Assembly (NCBI GenBank): GCA_934454745.1 | Contig: CAKSGP010000041.1 | Location: 1-8,537 of the forward strand | DNA from: an uncultured Clostridia bacterium | GTDB lineage: Bacteria > Bacillota > Clostridia > UBA1381 | Reading direction: 5' to 3' | DNA length: 8,537 nucleotides | Shown here: piece after piece, positions 1 through 5,140 of the stretch | Numbering within the stretch: position 1 is the stretch's first letter | How the letters are laid out: every line of letters starts with the position of its first letter | Position numbers and translations under genes: made by a program | Notes under the pieces: generated by a model | Seen by the model: only the letters and a program-made list of their open reading frames with translations | Database searches by the model: none | Told to the model about the DNA's origin: nothing

Positions 1-57
1 ACAGCCGGCTGCAAAAAGCAGCGCTGCCGCAAGCAGGATGAAAAGAAACCTCTTCAT
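1..57 (-). CDS. Lipoprotein of unknown function (N-terminus only, cut by window edge)
   Basis: On the minus strand an ATG at 57-55 opens a frame reading MKRFLFILLAAALLFAAGC up to the window edge. This is a compact type II signal peptide: positive n-region (K2, R3), hydrophobic core (residues 4-17), and an AAGC lipobox with the lipidation Cys at residue 19. A ribosome site AGGGAG (minus strand, plus positions 65-70) sits 7 bases upstream and supports this start. The mature protein would be anchored to the outer face of the membrane, but nothing beyond the signal peptide is visible, so its function cannot be named. It is divergent from the pot operon. The lipobox has Ala rather than the usual Leu at -3, which is tolerated. 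The frame was too short to be listed automatically and was found by reading the reverse complement. Confidence 0.75.
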   Translation of the reverse strand, partial: MKRFLFILLAAALLFAAGC

Positions 58-215
58 GCTCAATCTCCCTTCAAGACACAATGTGAGCTGTCTGTAATTT
101 CGGTTATTCCCAGCCGACACTCCAAGCCGGTGCCACGGCGCGTGCCGCCGCGCAAGCAGCGCCGGGCAGCTCCGTGTGCTCTGAAGCAAGTGGAAAAGAG
201 CGGCTCAGGCGGCCG

Positions 216-237
216 GACGGAGTTAACATCCGTTTTT
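216..237 (+). terminator. Possible weak intrinsic terminator
   Basis: ACGGA (217-221), a 7-base loop, and TCCGT (229-233) form a short hairpin running into TTTTT (233-237), with a possible extra G-U pair at 216/234. It has the form of a rho-independent terminator for plus-strand transcription, but the stem is only 5-6 bp and no plus-strand gene ends before it. It could instead be an incidental hairpin. Confidence 0.25.
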
Positions 238-264
238 GAGGCACTGTGCTGATTGCCTATTGAA

Positions 265-293
265 AGCTTAGCACGGTGAGCAAATTTTGTCAA
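265..293 (-). promoter_or_regulatory. Candidate sigma-A promoter for the minus-strand lipoprotein gene
   Basis: On the minus strand a perfect -35 TTGACA (plus 293-288) is followed after 17 bases by TAAGCT (plus 270-265), preceded by TG to give a TG-extended -10. The -10 hexamer matches consensus at only three positions, so the call rests on the -35, the spacing and the TG. It would give a 5' untranslated region of about 200 bases covering the GC-rich block. Confidence 0.4.
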
Positions 294-371
294 CTTTTCC
301 AAATGCGCATGCGCGCATGTTTTGCACACTGCGGGGTGCCTTGCTGCGAAAAAAATTGTCGAAAATTGAGG

Positions 372-387
372 TTGACACCAAGGTCAA
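372..387. promoter_or_regulatory. Candidate operator dyad overlapping the -35
   Basis: TTGACACCAAGGTCAA is a perfect inverted repeat with 5-bp arms and a 6-base centre. Its left arm is the -35 element, so a dimeric regulator bound here would compete with RNA polymerase. No regulator family could be assigned. Five-base arms can arise by chance, and one arm is consensus promoter sequence anyway. Confidence 0.3.
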
Positions 388-400
388 TAATTGTTAAAAT
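372..400 (+). promoter_or_regulatory. Sigma-A promoter of the pot leader / small RNA
   Basis: TTGACA (372-377), a 17-base spacer and TAAAAT (395-400) form a near-consensus housekeeping promoter, the best plus-strand one before potA. Transcription would start around 406-408, exactly where the 5' arm of the predicted closing helix of the downstream RNA begins. The -35 lies inside the dyad TTGAC-N6-GTCAA (372-387). Confidence 0.75.
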
Positions 401-654
401 AGCTTATCTCAATTGGAATACGGACGAAGAGTCTTTCCGAAGCAAGATATTGCGACCGCTGGAGCGCCGGGGTGCTCACAGCCAAGGCCAGACGGACAGC
501 CGGGTCGAATGCCGAGAACCGCGCGATGCGGTGGCAACTTCTGTTGCCTTATTGATTGAGTTAGAAGCTCAAGTTTTATAAGTTGGTTACTATAAACCGA
601 TGCCAGATGGCATAAACTTGTGAAATGGTCAATAAGAGTGGTAAAAGTAATCTT

Positions 655-665
655 TGCTATATAAA
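655..665 (+). promoter_or_regulatory. Possible second, extended -10 promoter before potA
   Basis: TG-C-TATATA (655-663) is a TG-extended -10-like sequence with no recognisable -35 at the proper distance. If active, transcription would start near 670, still upstream of the terminator at 729-760, so it would not bypass it. It also lies inside the structured element, so it may be fortuitous. Confidence 0.2.
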
Positions 666-690
666 CTCTGAATCCATTGAGAGAACAAAA

Positions 691-710
691 CCCTGCTTTT
701 TTTTGCGGGG
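691..710 (+). other. Hairpin with an all-U loop ahead of the terminator
   Basis: CCCTGC (691-696) pairs with GCGGGG (705-710), six pairs including one U-G, around a loop of eight T. The T run lies in the loop rather than after the stem, so this is not an ordinary terminator. It lies between the closing helix of the leader and the terminator at 729-760. Confidence 0.5.
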
Positions 711-728
711 ACGTATGTGTCTTTTACA

Positions 729-760
729 AGTAGTATGCCCAATGGGCATACTACTTTTTT
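729..760 (+). terminator. Strong intrinsic terminator just upstream of potA
   Basis: AGTAGTATGCCC (729-740), loop AAT and GGGCATACTACT (744-755) form a perfect 12-bp stem running into six T (755-760). It ends 35 bases before the potA start, leaving little room for another promoter, so it either ends a separate small RNA or acts as an attenuator for the pot operon. No alternative antiterminator pairing was identified by eye. Confidence 0.85.
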
Positions 761-795
761 GTGCTTTGCCACAATATGGAAAGAGGTAATGTGTA

Positions 796-1908
796 ATGAA
801 AAAGGTTATTCAGCTTAAGAATGTTTCTAAATCTTTTGACGGCGAGTCTATCTTGAAAAATATAAGTCTTGACATTCACGATAATGAGTTTATAACGCTT
901 TTGGGCCCGTCAGGCTGTGGTAAAACCACAATCCTACGAATGATCGGCGGATTTGAATGTCCTGATGAGGGAGATATAATATTTCTCGGTGATCGCATAA
1001 ACGACACACCGCCCCATAAGCGTAATATAAACACAGTGTTTCAGAAATATGCACTGTTTCCCCATTTAAACGTATTTGAAAACGTTGCATTTCCTCTCCG
1101 TGAGAAAAAAGTGCCTAAAGCAGAAATTAAAGAAAAGGTTAACGATATGCTAAATCTCGTTATGCTTGGCAGTTTCGGGAACAGAAACATTACAAGCCTT
1201 TCAGGCGGTCAGCAACAGAGAGTGGCAATTGCGCGCGCATTAATAAATCATCCGAAAGTGTTGCTCCTTGATGAGCCTCTCGGTGCCCTTGATTTAAAGC
1301 TCCGTAAGGATATGCAGCAGGAGCTGAAAAAGATACAGCAAAGCACGGGAATTACATTTGTATTTGTTACCCACGACCAGGAGGAGGCACTTAGTATGTC
1401 TGATACGGTTGTGGTAATAAATGAGGGACAAATTCAGCAAATCGGACGTCCCATTGATGTATATAATGAGCCTGTAAACGCATTTGTTGCAGATTTTATC
1501 GGTGAGAGCAATATAATAGACGGTGTTATGCTTGAAAACTATCGCGTAAGCTTTTCGGGACATACTTTTGAATGTCTGGACAAGGGTTTTGCAAAGGGTG
1601 AGCCCGTAGATGTAGTGGTTCGTCCTGAGGATGTAGATATTGTGACCGAGGATGCAGGAATGTTAAAGGGCGAAGTAACCCAGGTAACATTTATGGGCGT
1701 TCATAATGAAATTATAGTAGACATCGGCGGTTTCAAGTGGATGATACAGACTACCGATTCAGTCAATGTAGGCGAGCGTATAGGTATTGAGCTTGAGCCT
1801 GATGCTATACATATAATGAAAAAATCAAAATATTCGGGAATGTTCGGCGATTATTCATCATATTCAAATGAGCTTGACGAGCTTTCAGATCCGGGAGGTG
1901 AGGAGTGA
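796..1908 (+). CDS. potA: Spermidine/putrescine ABC transporter, ATP-binding protein PotA
   Basis: This 370-residue cytoplasmic ATPase would power polyamine import by hydrolysing ATP as a dimer against the two permease subunits. All nucleotide-binding elements are present: Walker A GPSGCGKTT (37-45), Q-loop Q83, signature LSGGQQQR (135-142), Walker B VLLLDEP (155-161) and H-loop His193 in VTHD. After about residue 235 comes the C-terminal beta-rich TOBE region (about 240-342), including the VRPEDV segment typical of PotA/MalK-type ATPases; the length matches PotA. The acidic tail (residues 356-370) is less usual. The ATG at 796 has AAAGAGG 9 bases upstream (780-786). The stop overlaps the potB start, so translation is probably coupled. 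The substrate is inferred from the partner genes, especially the PotD-like domain; the ATPase alone could not distinguish polyamines from other substrates. Confidence 0.95.
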   Translation: MKKVIQLKNVSKSFDGESILKNISLDIHDNEFITLLGPSGCGKTTILRMIGGFECPDEGDIIFLGDRINDTPPHKRNINTVFQKYALFPHLNVFENVAFPLREKKVPKAEIKEKVNDMLNLVMLGSFGNRNITSLSGGQQQRVAIARALINHPKVLLLDEPLGALDLKLRKDMQQELKKIQQSTGITFVFVTHDQEEALSMSDTVVVINEGQIQQIGRPIDVYNEPVNAFVADFIGESNIIDGVMLENYRVSFSGHTFECLDKGFAKGEPVDVVVRPEDVDIVTEDAGMLKGEVTQVTFMGVHNEIIVDIGGFKWMIQTTDSVNVGERIGIELEPDAIHIMKKSKYSGMFGDYSSYSNELDELSDPGGEE

Positions 1909-2783
1909 TGAAGCAAAAAAGACATGGTAGGGCGACATTGTTATCACTTGCTCCGTACTCCCTATGGTCGGTTTTGTTTATTGTTGTACCCTTGTTATTT
2001 GTTGCATATTATGCCTTTACGGACAATAATTTCCGATTTACTACCCAAAACATAACAAGGTTTTTCACTGCTACAAGCACAGTGACCGAGGGCGGAAAGG
2101 ATGCAGTGGAGGTACGCACGTATCTTGTGATTTTTATGCGTTCTTTAAAGCTCGCGGTGATTTCTACGATTATCTGTCTTGGAGCGGGTTATCCTATTGC
2201 GTATATTATGGCACGTGCAAAGGCACGTACGCAAAAGACGCTTGTTACGCTTATTATGATTCCTATGTGGATGAACTTTCTTATCCGTACATACGCATGG
2301 ATGACCATTTTACAGGATACAGGAATTTTAAACGGTGCATTAGGCGTTATAGGCATAAAACCCCTTCATATAATCGGTACGGAAACGGCAGTTATAATCG
2401 GTATGGTATATGACTTTTTTCCGTATATGATAATGCCGATTTATTCTATTATGGCAAAAATGGATACTAAGCTTTTAGAGGCGGCACGTGATTTGGGTTG
2501 TAATGGCTTTGGAGTATTACGCAGGGTAATATTCCCCTTGAGTCTGCCAGGAGTTATTTCAGGTATAACTATGGTTTTAATTCCCTCAATAAGCACCTTT
2601 TATATTTCCCAAAAGCTGGGTAATGGTAAGTTCTTTTTGATAGGTGATGCTATTGAAGGTCAGTATGTTGCAAATAATCTGCATTTTGCCGCAGCTATTG
2701 CATTTATACTTATGGTGATACTGCTTGTTTGTATGGGTATTGTAACATACCTGTCCGGACGGCTTGTTTATGGGGGTGAATGA
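1908..2783 (+). CDS. potB: Spermidine/putrescine ABC transporter, permease PotB
   Basis: This is one of the two membrane subunits that form the polyamine channel. Six hydrophobic segments fit a PotB/MalF-like permease (about residues 11-37, 72-101, 110-133, 158-185, 209-232 and 257-282). The EAA coupling loop that docks on the ATPase is clear: EAARDLGCNGFGVLRRVIFP at 191-210. At 291 residues it is slightly longer than E. coli PotB. The start chosen is the ATG at 1908, whose A is the last base of the potA stop (TGATG). GGGAGGTGAGG (1893-1903) is the ribosome site and lies within the potA end. A GTG at 1905 would add one residue and cannot be excluded. The stop lies one base before the next start, so stoichiometric co-translation of potA, potB and potCD is likely. 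Confidence 0.94.
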   Translation: MKQKRHGRATLLSLAPYSLWSVLFIVVPLLFVAYYAFTDNNFRFTTQNITRFFTATSTVTEGGKDAVEVRTYLVIFMRSLKLAVISTIICLGAGYPIAYIMARAKARTQKTLVTLIMIPMWMNFLIRTYAWMTILQDTGILNGALGVIGIKPLHIIGTETAVIIGMVYDFFPYMIMPIYSIMAKMDTKLLEAARDLGCNGFGVLRRVIFPLSLPGVISGITMVLIPSISTFYISQKLGNGKFFLIGDAIEGQYVANNLHFAAAIAFILMVILLVCMGIVTYLSGRLVYGGE

Positions 2784-2784
2784 T

Positions 2785-4725
2785 ATGAAGCTTTCATCAA
2801 AAATATATACAGGACTGATTTTCGCGTTTCTGTTTGCTCCTATTGCAATACTGCTTGTATTTTCCTTTAACGAATCGAAAAGTCTTTCTGTATTTTCAGG
2901 CTTTTCCCTGAAATGGTATAAAGAACTGATGCATGACCAAAATACTCTTGAAACTTTAAAGAATTCTATCATTCTTGCCCTTTCTGCAATGGCAATTTCA
3001 ACGGTTATGGGAACTGCGGCATCGTTCGGTATTGACAAACTTCGGAAAAAATGGTACAAGACCATACTGAACACCGTGACAAACATACCTATGATAAACC
3101 CCGATATTATAACAGGTATATCAATGATGCTTGTTTTCGTATTTATCGGTGGACTTTTCGGCGCATCAACAAGTCTTAATTTCTGGACCTTGCTTATTGC
3201 ACACGTAACCTTTTGTCTGCCTTACGTAATTTTTCAGGTATTACCCAAATTACAGCAGATGGATAATTCTCTTGCGGAGGCGGCACAGGATTTGGGTTGT
3301 ACACCATTTCGTACATTTTTTAAGGTAACACTACCTGAGATTATGCCGGGTATAATAACAGGTGCAATTATGGCATTTACGTTGTCACTTGATGATTTCG
3401 TAATAAGCTATTTTACCTCCGGCAATGGTTTTCAGACCTTGCCCATACGTATTTACGGTATGACGAAGAAAACAGTCACTCCCGATATGTACGCATTGGC
3501 AACTATAATATTCTTTGTAACCCTGACACTCCTGCTTATAAATAATTTTATAGACAGCAGTGGTGATAAAAAACCCCGTAAAAAAGAAAAAGAAAAACAC
3601 GGTAAAGCTGTGCCGGTGATTATAAGTATTTTGGTTGCTGTGTCTGTTATCGGCGGTGCTGTATTTAAATTTAACGGTGGATTTGGTAAAAAGGTTCTGA
3701 CTCTTAATGTATATAACTGGGGCGAATATATATCAGACGGCAGTGAGGGTAGCTTTGACACTGTTCGTGAATTTGAAAAGTGGTATGAGCGTGAATACGG
3801 ACAGAAGGTAAAGGTCAATTATACAACCTTTGCATCCAACGAGGATATGTATAGTAAAATATCAAGCGGTGCAGTAAGCTATGATGTCATTATTCCGTCG
3901 GATTATATGATAGCACGTATGGCAGATGAAAATCTTTTGTTACCGTTGAATTTTGAAAATATACCGAATTATAAATACGTAGACAAGGACTTTAGAAGCT
4001 TGTATTATGATCCTGATGGGGAATATACCGTTCCTTATGCTTATGGAATTATAGGTGTTATGTACAACGCAAATGAAGTTGATGAAAATGATGTCGGTGA
4101 CTGGGATTTACTGTGGAACGAAAAATATAAGAATAAAATCCTGCAATTTAACAATTCCCGTGATGCCTTCGGTATGGCTATGTATAAGCTGGGACTGGAT
4201 GTAAACTCTGAATCCGAAGAGGTCTGGAATATGGCACACGACGAGCTTATGCGTCAGCGTCCTCTTGTGTATAGCTTTGTAATGGACGAAATCTTTAATA
4301 TGATGGCATCAGGTGAGGCGGCAATCGGTGCATATTATGCAGGCGACTACTTCACTATGCTTGACTCCCAGGCAGATGATGTTGACTTAAAGTTCTACTA
4401 TCCGGAGCGTACTAATTATTATGTGGATGCTATGTGTATTCCGTCCTGTTGTGAGAACAAGGAGCTTGCAGAGATATTTATAAACTTTATGATGTCGGAG
4501 GAAGCTGCAGTTGCAAATGCAGAATATACCTATTACGCATCGCCTAACAGATTGGTCTATGAAAATAATGACTATATCGAGGAAATGGGCGAGGAGGCAA
4601 TGAATATTCTATATCAGCGCTCAGGCGACTTCAAGGAACAGTACAATAAGAATGCGTACCGCAACCTTAAGCCTGAAACACTTTCATATATAAATACACT
4701 GTGGGAAACACTTAAGATAAACTAA
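2785..4725 (+). CDS. potCD: PotC permease fused to PotD polyamine-binding protein
   Basis: This 646-residue fusion has two parts. Residues 1-256 are the second permease: six hydrophobic segments and an EAA loop (EAAQDLGCTPFRTFFKVTLP, 165-184). A lysine-rich linker (257-274) and a seventh hydrophobic helix (about 275-293) lead to a PotD-type periplasmic-binding fold (about 304-646). With six PotC helices the linker stays inside, and the extra helix carries the binding domain outside, so no separate lipoprotein is needed. The binding domain starts with LNVYNWGEYI (306-315), matching the PotD YNWTEY segment. PSDY (371-374), D460, Y518 and D548 lie where E. coli PotD has ligand contacts (from memory; aromatic and acidic character mostly kept, E. 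coli D168 appears as N457). The ATG at 2785 has GGGGGTGA at 2772-2779; an in-frame TTG at 2764 would add seven residues but lies inside potB. The frame is continuous, so this is a true fusion in this sequence. Confidence 0.93.
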   Translation: MKLSSKIYTGLIFAFLFAPIAILLVFSFNESKSLSVFSGFSLKWYKELMHDQNTLETLKNSIILALSAMAISTVMGTAASFGIDKLRKKWYKTILNTVTNIPMINPDIITGISMMLVFVFIGGLFGASTSLNFWTLLIAHVTFCLPYVIFQVLPKLQQMDNSLAEAAQDLGCTPFRTFFKVTLPEIMPGIITGAIMAFTLSLDDFVISYFTSGNGFQTLPIRIYGMTKKTVTPDMYALATIIFFVTLTLLLINNFIDSSGDKKPRKKEKEKHGKAVPVIISILVAVSVIGGAVFKFNGGFGKKVLTLNVYNWGEYISDGSEGSFDTVREFEKWYEREYGQKVKVNYTTFASNEDMYSKISSGAVSYDVIIPSDYMIARMADENLLLPLNFENIPNYKYVDKDFRSLYYDPDGEYTVPYAYGIIGVMYNANEVDENDVGDWDLLWNEKYKNKILQFNNSRDAFGMAMYKLGLDVNSESEEVWNMAHDELMRQRPLVYSFVMDEIFNMMASGEAAIGAYYAGDYFTMLDSQADDVDLKFYYPERTNYYVDAMCIPSCCENKELAEIFINFMMSEEAAVANAEYTYYASPNRLVYENNDYIEEMGEEAMNILYQRSGDFKEQYNKNAYRNLKPETLSYINTLWETLKIN

Positions 4726-4727
4726 AC

Positions 4728-4769
4728 ACAGAGTCCGTTGCGTTAGGCAACGGGCTCTGTTTTTTTTTT
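4728..4769 (+). terminator. Intrinsic terminator of the pot operon
   Basis: The arms 4728-4741 and 4747-4760 form a 14-bp stem with one G-U pair and a 5-base loop, followed by a run of ten T (4760-4769). It starts 2 bases after the potCD stop and should isolate the pot operon from the glycogen operon. Confidence 0.95.
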
Positions 4770-4961
4770 ACCATTGAATTTTTTCTGTACATTTTTTAAA
4801 ATTCAGAAATATACTTGCATAGAGGGACAAAAAGTAAAAATCCTCTTTTTTCATAGTGCATAATGGGAAATATAATGTCATAAAAAGGCATAAGGTGTAA
4901 TTAAAGACCATTTTTAGTAAAATAACACAAAAAAATGTTATAAATTTATTGATTTATGGTA
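4770..4961. other. AT-rich spacer with no gene seen
   Basis: No gene with a ribosome site was found on either strand. An 8-bp inverted repeat, TGAATTTT (4775-4782) and AAAATTCA (4798-4805), could form a weak hairpin. The rest is AT-rich and could serve as an upstream promoter region for glgB. Confidence 0.6.
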
Positions 4962-4990
4962 TTTACTCACAAAGAAATTTGTGATATAAT
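4962..4990 (+). promoter_or_regulatory. Promoter P1 of the glgBCD operon
   Basis: TTTACT (4962-4967), a 17-base spacer and a perfect TATAAT (4985-4990) preceded by TG (4982-4983) form a strong extended -10 sigma-A promoter. The start would be near 4997, giving a 5' untranslated region of about 145 bases before glgB. The spacer is almost entirely occupied by a perfect inverted repeat. Confidence 0.75.
4967..4984. promoter_or_regulatory. Palindromic candidate operator in the P1 spacer
   Basis: TCACAAAGAAATTTGTGA is a perfect inverted repeat with 7-bp arms around GAAA. It begins on the last base of the -35 and ends just before the -10. A dimeric repressor bound here would block polymerase. The half-site order (TCACA then TGTGA) is the reverse of a CRP site, so CRP-like activation is not suggested. 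The regulator is unknown and no regulator gene lies in the window. Confidence 0.5.
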
Positions 4991-5008
4991 AAATACAAAA
5001 TAAGTTAC

Positions 5009-5026
5009 CAAACCCTATCGGGTTTG
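5009..5026 (+). other. Hairpin in the glgB leader
   Basis: CAAACCC (5009-5015), loop TATC and GGGTTTG (5020-5026) form a perfect 7-bp stem about 12 bases after the P1 start. What follows (TAATTGATG) is not a clean T run, so it is a poor terminator. It may stabilise the 5' end of the P1 transcript or be a protein site. Confidence 0.5.
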
Positions 5027-5057
5027 TAATTGATGTATTTATTGATATCGGTGTAAA

Positions 5058-5094
5058 GCAAAGCAGATAGGCTACTTTGCACTTATGATATAAT
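5058..5094 (+). promoter_or_regulatory. Promoter P2 of the glgBCD operon with adjacent inverted repeat
   Basis: TG-A-TATAAT (5086-5094) is a perfect extended -10; no good -35 lies 16-19 bases upstream, though extended -10 promoters can work without one. Start would be near 5101, about 40 bases before glgB. Just upstream, GCAAAG (5058-5063) and CTTTGC (5075-5080) form a 6-bp inverted repeat with an 11-base centre covering the -35 region, a possible second operator. Confidence 0.5.
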
Positions 5095-5140
5095 ATAGAA
5101 AAATAACAACTATTATAAAAGCAAAAGAGGGGCGTAGAAA

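Larger units (their letters stand above)
58..371. other. GC-rich gene-free region between divergent genes
   Basis: No convincing gene was found here. Bases 121-180 are 77% G+C by hand count, against roughly 40% in the downstream genes. The block has many self-complementary GC segments (for example CCACGG at 133-138 with CCGTG at 172-176, and the palindrome GCGCATGCGC at 305-314). Much of it would be the 5' untranslated region of the minus-strand lipoprotein gene if the promoter at 265-293 is real. The possible 89-residue minus-strand and 101-residue plus-strand frames here have implausible compositions (Cys/Arg-rich), no ribosome site and no recognisable family. Confidence 0.6.
407..760 (+). 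ncRNA. Unidentified structured RNA or regulatory leader upstream of potA
   Basis: The stretch from the predicted start site to a strong terminator has no credible gene and is dense in hairpins. Arms 407-416 (TCTCAATTGG, one bulged T) and 674-682 (CCATTGAGA) pair over 9 bp and would close the whole element. Inside are stems 421-424/436-439, 442-445/450-453, 458-465/474-482 (8 bp, one bulged A), 518-522/528-532, 533-538/543-548 (6 bp, UUCU loop), 556-560/568-572, 575-580/591-596 and 601-604/609-612. Bases 421-540 are 60-67% G+C, well above the genes around them, as is common for structured RNA in AT-rich genomes. Hallmarks of RNase P RNA, tmRNA, SRP RNA, T-box, TPP, SAM, lysine, glycine and ykkC-class riboswitches were looked for from memory and not found. 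It may be a stand-alone small RNA, or a leader whose terminator is bypassed to express potABCD. Confidence 0.5.

Noticed and set aside
60..329. 89-residue minus-strand open frame
   Set aside because: Lies in the GC-rich block, overlaps the candidate minus-strand promoter, has no ribosome site and an implausible sequence.
276..581. 101-residue plus-strand open frame
   Set aside because: No ribosome site, composition rich in Cys/Arg with no family resemblance, and it spans the promoter at 372-400 and the hairpins of the RNA element.
407..690. Leader as RNase P RNA, tmRNA, SRP RNA, T-box or a common riboswitch
   Set aside because: The hallmark sequences I know (for example GAGGAAAGUCC, a T-arm with CCA end, the AGGGUGGNACC box, TPP and SAM cores) are absent; a formal covariance search was not possible.
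766..794. Promoter between terminator and potA (TTGCCA, then TAATGT-like)
   Set aside because: The -10 is poor and overlaps the translation start, leaving no room for a leader with the ribosome site.
2764..2784. Upstream TTG start for potCD
   Set aside because: It would lie inside potB with no ribosome site; the ATG at 2785 has a strong one (2772-2779).
2586..3086. 166-residue minus-strand open frame across the potB/potCD junction
   Set aside because: Antisense shadow of two clear membrane-protein genes; no ribosome site or family features.
5009..5026. Hairpin as a terminator ahead of glgB
   Set aside because: No T run follows the stem.
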